From NCBI GenBank assembly GCA_013399695.1, contig VXAU01004424.1:1122959-1186958 (forward strand): a stretch of 64,000 nt of DNA, in the 5' to 3' direction. This stretch comes from Formicarius rufipectus. Its lineage: Eukaryota; Chordata; Aves; Passeriformes; Formicariidae. How positions within the stretch are numbered: the first letter of the stretch is position 1; each line of letters begins with the position of its first letter. A program made the translations under genes and the position numbers. Shown here piece by piece: positions 1-11,758 of this stretch. The notes under the pieces were generated by a model. The model did not search any database and was not told the origin of the DNA. It saw only the letters and a list, made by a program, of their open reading frames with translations.

Positions 1-1077
1 TTTTGAAAACAGAAATTGCCTGCTGGTTGTAGCTTACTAAGGAGTCGCAGAAATGTATACATACAAGTTTGTTTTAAAACCTTGGTCTCAGAAGCCAAGA
101 TTAATTCTGTAAGTGACAAATAGTAAGCAGATACCCAGAAAGCATGTGTGTCAAGAATTACACGTAGCGCATGAGAGTGATGGCTCTCTTGCTTTAGGAT
201 TAGTATATTCTGTCACGTGCTTTATACAAATCTGCAAAAAGGAAAGAATAATTCCCAGTTGTATGCTCTAAAGATGCTCCACACCAACCAACCAACCAAC
301 CAACCAACCAACCAACCAACCAACCAACCAACCAACTGTGGTGTTTTATCCATTTTTTTCCTATCTGATTAACAGATTGCTTTTTGCAGATAGAGGCACA
401 GTGTGTTAGTTGCTAGTGTATTTTAAAGGAATTCCATTCCCTGAAAGAAATATTAAACACTTAAAAGCAGACAAAACATGTACCTTAGGGAAGACAGTAC
501 AATGTGATGAATTTTAAGATAATGATGCAGTTTCCTTTTATCACCTGAGCCTGTAACCACTAATCCATATACCAAGGTTTATTTTAACATGTTCATGTCT
601 CAAATATTGGTGCTTCCTCTTCTTGCAGACAGAGAGATGTGCACCAGGTTGCAAAGACGGCTGAACAGGAATGACCTTTCTTGGGGCTAACATGGCCAGT
701 GAAAGAGGATTTGTCTCTTTCTGTGACACTCTGTAGGTATTTTGGATTTCACACTGAGACTTTTTTTCTATTGAATTCTCAAGGCCTAGCAAATATAGAA
801 GAGTCTCCTACATTAATGTCCTTTTTTATCACAACATAAATGACACAGTCTAATTTTTCCACTCATCTTTTTCTTTCTGGTTCATGGTTATAGGTGCAGG
901 TTTATTCCATCTATAAATTGCCCTGAAATGATGAGTGAAGACATTCTATCTGAGGTTTACATATATTTACCTGAAAATGCTTAATCTTTAATCATCTTGA
1001 ATATAAACTAGCATCAAATGAAACATTCAGAAGTCTCTTCTTTTAATCCACTTCTCACATTTTAGTCACGGTATTTT
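1..1077. other. Non-coding AT-rich sequence
   Basis: No coding exon, RNA gene or recognisable mobile element is seen here apart from the (CCAA)n array listed separately. The open frames are short, have AT-rich codon content and match no family I know. I read it as unique intergenic or intronic DNA. Confidence 0.6.
284..336. repeat. (CCAA)n tetranucleotide microsatellite
   Basis: About 13 uninterrupted copies of the 4-bp unit CCAA (TTGG on the other strand) start in the sequence ACACCAACC and end at CCAACTGTG. The lack of interruptions suggests a young array that is probably length-variable between individuals. No function is implied. Confidence 0.97.
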
Positions 1078-1145
1078 AGGTCCTGATCCTGCAACTGTTT
1101 ATACATTTGTTCAGCTCTCCATTTTCCCATCAGTAATGGGATTTT
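1078..1145. repeat. Old interspersed repeat fragment, palindromic type
   Basis: The segment has GGTCCTGATCCTGCAACTG, then CCCATCAGTAATGGGATTTT. This resembles an old, partly palindromic amniote repeat in which GGCCCGATCCTGCAA precedes a CCCATTGACTTCAATGGG core. The match is from memory of that pattern and is diverged. Related fragments occur near 3.1, 11.7, 40.6, 41.6 and 57.3 kb. Confidence 0.35.
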
Positions 1146-2565
1146 ATGGCAAGGATGAGTTAGTGTTACGAAGACTGAATCTGAATCCAGTGTGTGTAAA
1201 AGTTAATGGAATGGCTAGCTTTGGGGTTTGGGTTCAGGCCCTTCTTTGCCTCATAATTTGACTTGGTGTTTATAATGCTTTTTTGAAGATTGTCTGCACT
1301 TCTGTTATAAACCTGTTTCTCAGGAACTTTATAATTCAGCCATAAAAAAATATTTGCCTTGGGCTAAATCATGTAATATAAAACTTAAAATTCCAAAGGA
1401 AAAAAACACTTTTCCCATTTTAACAATAGCAGAACAGAACAACTTTGATGTTTATTTCTTTATGTACTCACATAACGCAGTAACACATTTAATTAAAAAC
1501 TAAGTTTGGCAAATGATTAATCTATAGCTGAAGACACCTTTATTTGGTATTATTTTGAAAAAGAAACACAACAAATTAAATCCATCCATAATATTAAAAG
1601 CCTGAGAATGGAGACTTCCTACCAGTATTTAGTGAAGAATAGAAATGTATTTGCTTTATGACTAGGACCTACTAATATCTTCATATACAGTCTTATAATC
1701 TCTCTAATGTTTTCCTTTTCTTTCACTTATCATCCCCAATAATCTCTCCAAAATTAGGCTTCTATGTCATCTCCTCTCCTGTTGTTTTGGCCACATGAAT
1801 CACTGCTTGGCTTCCTGTTGCTTACTGTACTGAACCAAAGCTATTTACCCTTATCTTTAAGATCAGACATACATTTTCCCTTGTCTGTATCTCTCCTCTC
1901 TCAACCCTTTTATCTCCTACATCTTTTATCCTCCTACTCAGTCTCTCACACCCAATGCTTTTTTACCCTGTCCTCTCATGTTACACCTCTTTTCCTCACT
2001 CAACCACGTGCATCTAAATGAACCTCCTTCTTTTACTGTACATCTTTCCCTTCTATAAGGAACCACTGCAAATATATTTATTTTTATAAACCATGCCATC
2101 TGATTTATACATTTACACATTGTTACATATGGCCCTGTGTTGCAATATACACTCACATTCTATACTCTGTTGGTTAGAGATATATTCATTTGCATTTACA
2201 TCATCTCCACACTGACTACATTGTTAGGGTTAAAGTTAGACTTTACAAATATCTTACCTGACTCCTTGGAATCACAACTGTGCCATCTCACAAATGCCTT
2301 ATCAATGTTCATCAGCCTGTCTAAACATATTCCACTCCAAAAAATTAGGACAGCCCAAGGCTTTATTAGCTGATTATCTGATCGTCAAAAGTCAAATGTT
2401 TTCGTCTGTGTCAAAGGCAAATTATTGCACTTCTCATTTTATTCCCATTTCCAGTGAGACAACAAGCTCATCAGGTCTCTCCAAGGCCTAATTCCTTTTC
2501 TGCTTGCATTCCTACAGCTGCCAAAATCTAAGCATGGTCACCATGTTTTTCCAGATTGCCCCACC
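1146..2565. other. Non-coding sequence, pyrimidine-rich from about 1.69 kb
   Basis: No gene is supported. From about 1690 to 2565 the plus strand is visibly enriched in C and T, with many CTCTCC, TTTCCC and CTTTT runs, leading into the tetranucleotide array. The short plus-strand open frames here, rich in Leu, Ser and Pro, follow from that composition and are not read as genes. Confidence 0.6.
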
Positions 2566-2832
2566 CCTTCCTTCCTTCCTTCCTTCCTTCCTTCCTTCCT
2601 TCCTTCCTTCCTTCCTTCCTTCCTTCCTTCCTTCCTTCCTNCCTTCCTGCCTTCCTGCCTGCCTTCCTGCCTTCCTGCCTTCCTGCCTGCCTTCCTTCCT
2701 TCCTGCCTGCCTTCCTTCCTGCCTGCCTTCCTTCCTGCCTTCCTTCCTGCCTTCCCGCCTGCCTTCCCGCCTGCCTTCCCGCCTGCCTTCCCGCCTTCCT
2801 TCCTTCCTTCCTTCCTGCCTTCCTTCCTTCCT

Positions 2833-2868
<36 letters not shown>

Positions 2869-2870
2869 TC
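2566..2870. repeat. Compound (CCTT)n/(CCTG)n/(CCCG)n microsatellite
   Basis: The array is about 305 bp and starts with about 19 nearly pure CCTT units. It then changes to mixed CCTT and CCTG units, then to a block of repeated CCTTCCCGCCTG (about 2750-2795), more CCTT, and ends in about eight CCTG units. One undetermined base (N) is at 2641. All units share the CCNN frame, so single substitutions T to G and T to C followed by unit duplication explain the mosaic. The Leu-Pro-Ser open frames that cross it are artefacts of the repeat. Confidence 0.97.
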
Positions 2871-4699
2871 CAGTGTAATCTGCTTTTTATCTGAAACAGG
2901 AAGTAGGGGACATATACAACATATGATTTACTGTAGTGTCCTTAAAAATAATGCCTGATCAACTCAAGGGGTTCTGAAGTAGCTGTTTCTGTGATGAAGG
3001 AAGTAATACACAGCAAATCTACCATATGGACTAAGAATCTGATTATATTTCCATTGATGGTGATGACAAAATCCCACTGACTTCAAAGACAAGAAGTGGG
3101 CCCTGTATGATGATAATGGACTCTTAGATTATAAACTGGTTTTTATCAGCTTCAGTTGTTTCCATTTGGTTGCATAATGGGTATATCAATGTCTGTATTT
3201 ACACTAAGATAACTGCTGCAAAAAACAAAAATAGCAGTTCCTTTCAAAGTAAGGCTTTGCCAGATTGAAGGTCTATAATCATTAAGAAGTAAGTAAAAAC
3301 ACTGTTAGATGTATCTTTGTATTTCTTGTCTTGCTGTATTTTTGGCTGGAAAATTAGTGTCCTGCTCATGTTACCTATTCAGACATAAAGGCCCATGTGA
3401 TTATATCATATTATTGAAAATTATTTGCACTACTTTATATGTGCTCCATCTGATAGAATAATACTAGGAAGGGTCCAATGTTATTAGGGAAATGGAAGCT
3501 GTCACAGCAACACTGCATGGTTGTCATGCACTCCCTTTAGCTACAATGCAGCAATCAGGGTAAACAAGCAGTCACACTGCTTTCATTACAGATCAGATTC
3601 CCTTTCTCTGCTGTCTCTCATATTCTTCAAGAGATGTTCTCTATCATAATTTTCTTTGTCACTTATTACAGCTGATGTTAAATGGCTTTTCAGCTAAATG
3701 CTTGTTTGGGTTATTTATTAACTAGAGAACATTTACATTGGCAGACTTTGATGTTATACATGCAGTGGAGAACCCATTTGTAGACTATAGTGGATTAACT
3801 AGAAATGCAGGGAATCATATTCAAAGGGATTAACTCTTAGGCAATGGATTACCTCTGGTCGGATGGAAGCAGCCCCTAACACACAGATCTTTTTTCAGGT
3901 GATTACATGTAATGGTAGGAGTACCATTCAAATAAATTAAATATAATTAGTTTATATGTCTGCTGTTGGTCTTGCAGCTTAAGAATGTGGACTGAGATCT
4001 GAAAGGAGCTCTTAGGCTCTATATGGGTAAATTTTGTTTCAAGTTGGGGTTTGAAACTGGAAACCAAGAAATATACTGCTCTGATCTACAGGATTAATTT
4101 TCAGAATGTTGGTTTCTGTCAGTATCTCCTCCTTATTGTAATGCTTGTAGAAAAAGTGCTCTGATGTGTTGTGTTTCATAAAATTGTTTTGAAATTTTTT
4201 TAAATAAAATCCACCAGAGTAATATATTCTTTTGTTACTTTATCAGGAAGTTGCAGTTAAAACAGAATTGGCTTTGGAATACAGGTGGGAAATTTTTAAA
4301 AAATGAATTTGTAGGGGACAGCAGAGGGATGTCAGAGGAAGCCAATGAGTGTGTTAGAAAATTGGACAGGTAAACTCCATAGCAGAAAACTAGAAAAGGA
4401 AATTAAAAGAGAGCCTGAAAAAGAGATAAGAAATTATGTTTTAAAAGGCCTCACCTTTCTTAGAAATTTGTTGTGTTTACCTTTTTTTCTCCATCCCATC
4501 TCTTCTACTCTATTTTCACCTGTATTGGGACCACTTAGTTGCCAATAAAGTCAACTGAAGAACTCCTGTTTTGAGCTTTACTTACTTTACAGGGGAAAAA
4601 ATTTAAAAGAAACTTCTAAGCAACAAACAAAGCAGTTTTCAACACATCTCACAATCTTCTCAGTCTGATTTCATGAAAAGGGTAACAGAATCATTGTGT
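2871..4699. other. Non-coding sequence
   Basis: AT-rich unique DNA with no recognised gene. The only element noted inside is the old repeat fragment near 3.07-3.11 kb. A 67-codon plus-strand open frame near 4.35-4.55 kb has no recognisable domain. Confidence 0.6.
3064..3111. repeat. Old interspersed repeat fragment, palindromic type
   Basis: The segment ACAAAATCCCACTGACTTC followed by AAGTGGGCCCTG matches the CCCACTGACTTCAATGGG and GGGCC parts of the old amniote repeat also seen near 40.6 kb. Only about 48 bp are recognisable. The family name cannot be fixed by eye. Confidence 0.35.
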
Positions 4700-5670
4700 T
4701 AGATTTTTTGTCATCTTCCAGGTATAGCCTCACATTTCTTAGAGACCTTTCTGGAATCTGTTTTTCATTGTGGGTTCATGACTTTTTATAATTCAGACAG
4801 GTTGTCATGAGGAGAAACACAGTTGTCCAGGTTGTCATAGAAGATAAAACTTTCCTTTTCGTGCAATTGTCACCAGGTCTTTGGCTTCTTGTAACCGAAT
4901 CACCAGAAATGTTATTAATTTAATAAAGAAGCTCTCCAACAGGCTGTTTCCAAATCTGTGTTATCTGTCCAACAAGTATGTCACTGCTGTGTGCAGTATT
5001 TTATTCACAAAGGCCATCTGGACAGCCTTGACAAAGGATTCATATCATTTGCCAGAGAACATCTTGTTTGCTGTGAAAAAAAAAATTAAATTCAATGTTT
5101 TTCTAAATCTTTCCAGAGACACTGCTTTTTTTTGTTCTCAACTGCTCTGTTGGCTTTATGGTATTGAAGGTTCTTTGTCATCATTGCAGAATGTATAAAC
5201 ATGACATAGTCTCCTTTTTCATCCCTGTAGTTAAAGTCTTACACACACCTTTGTTCTTTAAGACTATTTCAGACTTTGATTAGTAACAGTCCTTGATTTA
5301 TTCTAGTGAGATTTGTGTTTCAATGCAAACTCCCTGACATTTATATGTTTTGTTGTTTTTGAGATTTCCTTCATGGCTTGTTCATCATGCCATAGCATAT
5401 CATAAAACCTTCAATTATTTTCTTCTCCTTTGAGGAAAGTTCTTCCATCACAAAGATCTTAATGAGTAATAAACAGACAAAAACCAGGTGCCACATATAG
5501 ACTGGAAAAAGGTCAAAACCCACTTTAGCGGCTTGGCAATTGCATGTAGTGAATCCAAAAGGTGCTTGGGGTTTATTGACTGGAATGAAGATGATTTCAG
5601 CCAGGCAGAAATAGCATGCTGTGACCAATGGCCAAGAACCCCACTTCAAATTAATCCTGCCAGATACTGA
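4700..5670 (-). other. Weak minus-strand open-frame cluster, unidentified
   Basis: A 92-codon frame (5649-5371, minus) and a 105-codon plus-strand frame (4881-5198) lie close together. Parts of the minus strand between them also read in broken frames. I recognise no protein family. This could be a decayed processed gene or chance in AT-rich sequence, and I favour chance. Confidence 0.15.
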
Positions 5671-7076
5671 GCAATATTATAATAGAGTGAGTAACCTCAG
5701 CTGCCATACAACACAGAATAGAGGATGATGTTTTTTCAGCTCCTTAGTAAAATATTGAGCATCTTGCTGGAGAGCTCTGCATCCTTCATGCAGAAAGTTC
5801 ACATATTAATATAAATTCAAATGTTCCTTCACCCAATTACCCATAATTACAAAAGGACTTCCAGACCTTTGGGATACAGTATCTGGGTGAAACATTAGAA
5901 AATTAATGAAATTGAATTTTTGACATGTGCAGTATCACTCCCTGAATATAATTGAAATAACATTTTTGAGAACAACCAGAACTTACTGGGTTTATTGAAA
6001 ATATTTCTTTTATATTTACTGCCTTGATTTTTGCCTTACAAGATAATTTTATGTCATACATATATGATCCTAGTGCAATCAGTATAAATGTAACACATTT
6101 TGCATTCATCAGTATGTTCAGAATCTCTTCAAATCTCCATTCAAATAAAGTATAGATACTCTATTTTGAAGAGTTTTAGGTGAATTAGAATTTAAAACCA
6201 AAGTGAATGAATGGTTCTTAATTATGTAAATGTGATATCTGGGGAAAAAATTGAAGTTTGTGGTGAGACAGTGTTAACAAACTATTTCTGCTTTTAAATG
6301 TTATCTTTTTAATGGCTAAAGAACACCAGAGGTATTCTGATGCTCATCTTTCCAAAGGCCCATACTTCTGCAGATGAAATGAGAACATTTTACACAGTGA
6401 CTGCCATGAAAAATAAAAATGTAGCTTAAAAGTTTAGTATCTCCAGCCATGGTGGCAAGACTGCATGTAGATGGGAACACTAAGCAAAAGGAGAGCAGCA
6501 GGTATTTAGAGGAGACTGTGGGTATTTGTATGTAATGTCTCCCTTGGTGAAGAGGAGTGTTAGGAAGTTAAGCTCACTATTATCCTCTGCGGCTGAATTC
6601 TGGCAGCACTCTGTGGCGTTGCCAAGTGAAGCACACTCAGGTTCTTTAGCCAAGATATTAACCTATTGACCTACTGCCCCAGAATGAGAATGCTGCAGCC
6701 ATAATCAGCTCACATTGAAAAGCAAGGTATTACAAACATTGAAAAGAAGCTATTCCTTGGCAACTCGTCAGATGTGGTCAGAGCCATTCATTGAATTAAT
6801 TCAGTTTTTCTGAGAGACGGCTGCTTACCTATGCCCCATGGAATACTGTCTTCATCAAGCTCAATTTCATATGTATTAAAACAGATTAGGATAATTTTGT
6901 TCAATGGTTATCTTATTTTCAAGTCTGAAGAAAAGTGTCTTTCACTGAAGGGTAAGATAAAGGAAAGAGTATTGTTCTGTAACTTGCAGTCATTCCAGTC
7001 CCTACTCATATCAACTTGGTATTTTAGTCAATGAGGCAGGCCATAGTTAGACTGATTTACTGTTGAGGGTGCAGTG
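5671..7076. other. Non-coding sequence
   Basis: Unique AT-rich DNA. No exon, RNA gene or mobile element could be recognised on either strand. Confidence 0.6.
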
Positions 7077-7121
7077 TTGAGGACCTGAGGACCTGAGGAC
7101 CTGCTCAGTTGAGGACCTGAG
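7077..7121. repeat. Short tandem repeat GAGGACCT
   Basis: Three adjoining copies of an 8-bp unit GAGGACCT are followed, after CTCAGTT, by one more copy. It is a small local duplication with no apparent function. Confidence 0.85.
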
Positions 7122-7539
7122 CACTACTGATAATTGCCATCATGATTTCAGTGTGGTTATGGTCACTGTGAGCTAGTGCATGCAGGCAGTGCCTTGGGAA
7201 GTCAGCGTGGACCAGGGACCATTCCCCATAGGAAATCCAAACAAATCTGTTCTGCATAACATAACTAACCCAGACAGGGTTAGTCTGAACAAAGCTGTTC
7301 TGCAGAGATGAGACTGGGTTAGTTGCTATCAGGCCACAGCACAGTCCTTGACCCATTTGGTCAACTAGTATACACAGTTTTAGTAGCTGCACAGACAATT
7401 ACTACATCTTTGCAAAAACTGGTGTTGTCCAGAACTTAGAAAACTATCTAAGTGAGAGTTAACCAAAATGAAGTGCTACTTTTTTGAGGAACATGTTTTT
7501 GGTGTGGAGAGAAAGCAATGGAAGTGACCCTACATACTG

Positions 7540-8830
7540 CCACCTGTTGCTCAGCTGCCCAGTGGGGAGATCAGTCCCTGTGCTGATATCTATGGATCAG
7601 ACCCTGCAGATCCTCCAGGCATGGTTTCTGGGAGTGTCTTGAGCATGAGGACATGCAAAGAGTTCATCAGCCCTTTCCCATCCAAATTCCTATTATTCAT
7701 CTACTAGGTGATTGCCTAGATTTCTGTCTTGCCGGGCCAGGGTGCACAGGGCTTTCAGCAGCTCTGATTCACAGATTCGGAAAGTGTTTCAGCATTTGCA
7801 ATGTGAGCTGTTTGCTCTCTGGCAAAGGGGAGTGGGTCCAATGTCTGTTACTTCAAGTGCCCTACTGGAGGGAGGAAGGTGTCTTTGAGAGGGACAGAGG
7901 GGCACCACCCTGTATTGCTGTGCCAGCGTGCTCCCCTACCACATCCAAAAATGGATCTCACATTTCCTGTAAGAGGGGCATGTATACGTTTCCACCAAAC
8001 TGTAGAAGCCCATCTGTGTGATGGGGAGTTCTGGGAAAACACTGAATGCAGTGGTAAATGACCCTTCTCATGCCATACCTCCTGCCTTCCTCTTCCAGAT
8101 CTTGAGCCTGTGTGGTGTGGTGCCCATCTTGTGTCCGTACGCTGGATCCCCACAGATATTTCTTATGCCTTCTGTAAGACATACCTAGATCCCTCTAAGC
8201 TCACCTGGGCCAACCAAGACTGACTTAGCCACTGAAGAATGAATAGATATCAGGAAACTGAGTAAGGGGAAGTCAAGGAATATCTTTTAAATATACCTGT
8301 TGGGTTACTCTCAGGGTAACTACCGTTTTTTGAACTTGCATGATGCTACCAGTATAGCCTGTGGATGGTGCAATACCCTGATGATTCCTTCAGGGCATCT
8401 GGCTGGCCCTCCCCTCCTGGGCTTTCTTTTAGCATGCTGAGAGGAGAGTTGCTGTCTCTGTGAGGCCCAGGCTGGCTCCACAGTGTTCCTCAGACATCTG
8501 TTGACATGGTGTTAACAGCACTTGTCATCAGGCCTGGTCCATAGTCCAGGCTGCTAATGAGGAAACTGCCTTACAGCCTCAAGAGTGGGATTTTAATAAG
8601 TGTGATGTGGAGAGTATACACATGCCCTGGAGTGTTGTGTGAATATTTTGGGTTGCATGTGAGAGTCCAAGGTCTTCTGGGTTAATGTTGGAGTATGGTG
8701 ACAGATGGAGATAGCTAAACACAGTATGGCCTCATCTATACTGCTCCTTGGTGGAAGCTAACCCCAGGATGAACCCAAGCTTCATGTTGAAGAGGTGTAA
8801 GGGGAGTAGTCCGAACCACTACAAAAGAGA
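7540..8830. other. Moderately GC-richer block, unassigned
   Basis: Base composition is clearly less AT-rich than in the flanks and several overlapping open frames of 60-122 codons occur on both strands, for example 7653-8021 plus and 8153-7848 minus. The frames overlap antisense, carry no domain I know, and are longer only because stop codons are rarer here. It may hold an old repeat, an exon of a non-coding transcript, or nothing. Confidence 0.3.
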
Positions 8831-11129
8831 ATGCAGAGCAGACATTGAGGGCTGAGTGCTCAAGCTTGATCACTCACTCTCTGATTTCACAGGGTGTGGT
8901 TATGCACTGTGGGTCTTCCCTGCAACTTCTTTCTTTCCTTGATAGAAAACATGATTCTTTTGATTTAATTAATTACAGTATTATTTCTATCAGGCTAGAA
9001 ACACAATTTAAAAACAATTTAATTTAAAAAGTCTTACTAGGTTCCCTATGATCCACCTCTGTGTACTGACACAAGAAGGTGTCTGAATTTCAAAGCTGGC
9101 ATGGTTTGACTCACATCCTGCTGAACCACGGTCACTATCGCTGCTGTATACCATGTTCTGATTGCTGTTTTGCAAAGACATTAATGAGTTTCCTAGATCA
9201 AAGCCGTCTCTTTCTCAGCATAGTTTAACATATATAAACAAAATCTGTTGCAGTAACTGTGAAATCATTTGCATTCATAATTATAGTGGTTTTTCTCATA
9301 AATTGCAATCATATCCAAGAAAACATATAAAAATAGAAATACATTACTTATGCTTTATTGTTCAAAACGGGCTTCTGTTTTATCAAGCTGCAATGTTAAA
9401 AAAACACATTTACCCAAAACAAGAAACCTTGAATATCGTGCTGTGGCAAGGTGGTGACAGATCAAAATCAAGAATAGTGCAGTTATCTCTTAAAAAGGAG
9501 CTAGAACCTTTGAAATCACTATCACTGTAGTGTTAAAAGCCCCCAAATAAAAACAACACCATGCCATATAGACATGAGATGACATTATTCTAACTGAGGG
9601 TCTCAACTGAACCAAAACATGTGAATTTTTTATAAGGCTTTACATTTTTGATGAAAATATCTTAGTAAGGAACTGTTAGTAGATTCAAAAATATGACTGT
9701 CAGATAGATATTCCAAGTCCGTAGTGTTGTGAAAGCTCTTGGAAGTGACAGTGGATGTACAGTTGATCAAAAGTCTCAGCTGATTTAAAACGCTTGGTAA
9801 AATCCAATTAAGCAAAGCAGAGACTAAGGAATTGAAGTGCCTACTTTTTCTATCCAAGCACCTGCATGTCTTTAGGAATTTCAGTTATTACTGATGTACA
9901 CAGTCTATATGGGAATTAGTGAAATATTTTCTCTTCCAAGAATTCTAGAATTTTTAAATTCCAAGAATTATAAATCCCATTCACTCAGAGTGTTTGAGAC
10001 AGAGATATTGTATTCAGATAACAAGGCCTGAGCTGGTTATCTGGAAAATTTTGATTCTTGATCTACTATCAAAACCACATTATGCCACGGTTACTCTCAT
10101 AGAGTTATAGCTTAGTCCTGAGTGTCTTACCCCATCTTGGCAGTTTCACCACTGATGGAGAATCTGATAGAGATACAGAAAACAAAACTTGTCTAATAGT
10201 AAATTTTTCAATATGCTGCATTAAATATATAGTCGTATAGTTTCTGATGAGGGTATTCTGCTTAAGCTGTCCCCTGCAATGGATAATTTGGCTGCAATAA
10301 GAAGCTACAGGCTTTTTCTATCTTAAGACTAAACATAAAGGCTTTCTGGAATTTGAAAGGAGATTTTTAATGTCCCAAGAATTTCAGAATTTCTCTCTGT
10401 TAGTCCTGGCTAGAATTATGGTAAAAGAAGTGCTGAAATGTAATAAATAAGGCTACTCTCTTGAGCTTTCCAAACCACTTTGCTGACCCCAGAGGCAGGT
10501 CAGAAAAATATTGAATCCCAAGAGTGCTTATCTGAACCACACTTTTGAGGGGCATGGGTCATGGATGGAATCTTTAAAATAAGAATTCAAATTTCAAGCT
10601 CCTGGTGTCAGTTTAGTATAATTTCATGAGGAGTCCATAACTCCAGTGCAATATTAATGATTATGTTAAAAAGCTCATGAATACAGATGCAATTACCACA
10701 AGATTCTCGAACTAGTCCTTTGTGATGAGTGTGGTGATAATCCAAAGCTAGGGAAAAGTGAAGGGTCATTTACTGTGCCAAGCTTGACACATTTGGGCTC
10801 TGTTGGAGTAGTTGTGGAAGCCAATTTTAAAGCTGAGAGCTGTTTGTTTTAAAAGCACTGCTACTGCTTCCTATTTGTTTAAATCTAGAGCTCTAATATA
10901 CTGTCAGAAACTGCTTTGAGACTTCATTTGGCAGGAGATGTTTTCTCAAGAAGATAGGACCCAGGTCATTTAACGCCAATTCAGTGTCAGAGCTAGTTTC
11001 AATAGGGAGGAAACCATTCCTTTGGTGGGGAGGGAGACAGAATTTTTGCCAGAGTAGCTATCTAGTATGTGCTCACAGACTGCCATTGCCAGCCAGGCAA
11101 GCAGCTGGTTTCAGCACGCACTATTGTTT
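8831..11129. other. Non-coding sequence
   Basis: AT-rich unique DNA. A 122-codon plus-strand frame at 9162-9530 has no recognisable domain and AT-driven codon content, so it is not called as a gene. No mobile element was recognised. Confidence 0.55.
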
Positions 11130-11700
11130 CCAGTTGGTCCTCATCTGTAGCCCCATGTAGAGCACATCACAATAATTAAGTCTAGAATTTACAAAGGCAT
11201 GGATTGAAGGTGGCACTGTCTAAAGCCAAGAAGAAGTGTGATAGATGTCTAAATGAAGCAGATATGAAAAGCTGTTTTGGACCCTCAAAGCCACCTGAAA
11301 TTTCAAATAGCAATAGGAATCCAAACACACTTCAGGTGAAAATCTTCCCAAATGGGAAGTAGAAAAGAAGTAAAATCATACCTATTTTTCCTTACACAAT
11401 AACACCTTCTCCGTCTTGTCCAAATTAAGCTTCTGTCGGCATGCCCCTATCTAAGTATTAATCTCTGCCAGGCACAGGCAAAGCAAAGATGCCACACCAT
11501 CTGGGTTTGATGAAAATGAGGCAGAGAGCTGCATGTCATCTGCATCTTGAAAGCACAACAGTCCAAGTTGTGCTATTATCTCTCTCAGCATCACATAGAG
11601 GAGGCCCGTTAAAATATAGCCTGGCAGAACCTGTGCAAAAGTGTTCTTTGGGCAGATGAGCAATTGATCAAAATCATTTTCTTTCATCTCCTGGGGCCCA
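11130..11700 (-). mobile_element. Decayed L2-like LINE, reverse transcriptase C-terminal half
   Basis: The minus strand holds a broken non-LTR retrotransposon reverse transcriptase. The 78-codon frame 11687-11451 contains DADDMQLSASFSSNPDG at residues 48-64, the degenerate form of the (Y/F)ADDTQLY catalytic box, with the two metal-binding aspartates kept at about 11540. It continues with CLAEIN, like the region after the active site in L2 and related elements. Further downstream, after frame breaks, 11207-11146 reads IHAFVNSRLNYCDVLYMGL, matching the conserved C-terminal 'HAFVTSRLDYCNALY' region. Order and spacing are those of one element. The 5' part (endonuclease) and 3' tail are not recognised. 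It is inactive. L2 is favoured over CR1 because of the DTQLY-type box. Confidence 0.8.
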
Positions 11701-11758
11701 AACCTGTTTTAGTTGAAGCCTGAAGCGGTTTTGCTGTTGAGTTCAGTGGGAACTGGAG
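11693..11758. repeat. Old interspersed repeat fragment, palindromic type
   Basis: The segment GGGGCCCAAACCTG, then GCGGTTTTGCTGTTGAGTTC and AGTGGGAACTGGAG, resembles the GGGCCCAATCCTGCAA and TTTTGC...TTGACTTCAGTGGGAGCTGGA parts of the old amniote repeat. It abuts the upstream edge of the L2-like relic, so one may have inserted into the other, or both may be very old. Confidence 0.35.

Noticed and set aside
2504..2894. Two long plus-strand frames of Leu-Pro-Ser/Cys repeats
   Set aside because: They are translations of the CCTT/CCTG microsatellite and cross an N. No start context or domain supports a protein.
4881..5649. Possible processed pseudogene on the minus strand
   Set aside because: Some phrases looked protein-like but no family could be named and the frames are broken. 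No poly(A) tail or target duplication was seen.
7653..8182. Possible exon or small gene in the GC-richer block near 7.8 kb
   Set aside because: Several overlapping frames on both strands, no known domain, and no convincing splice pair.
8260..8282. GGAAACTGAGTAAGGGGAAG as a reverse-strand MIR piece
   Set aside because: Too short, and the flanking MIR words are missing.
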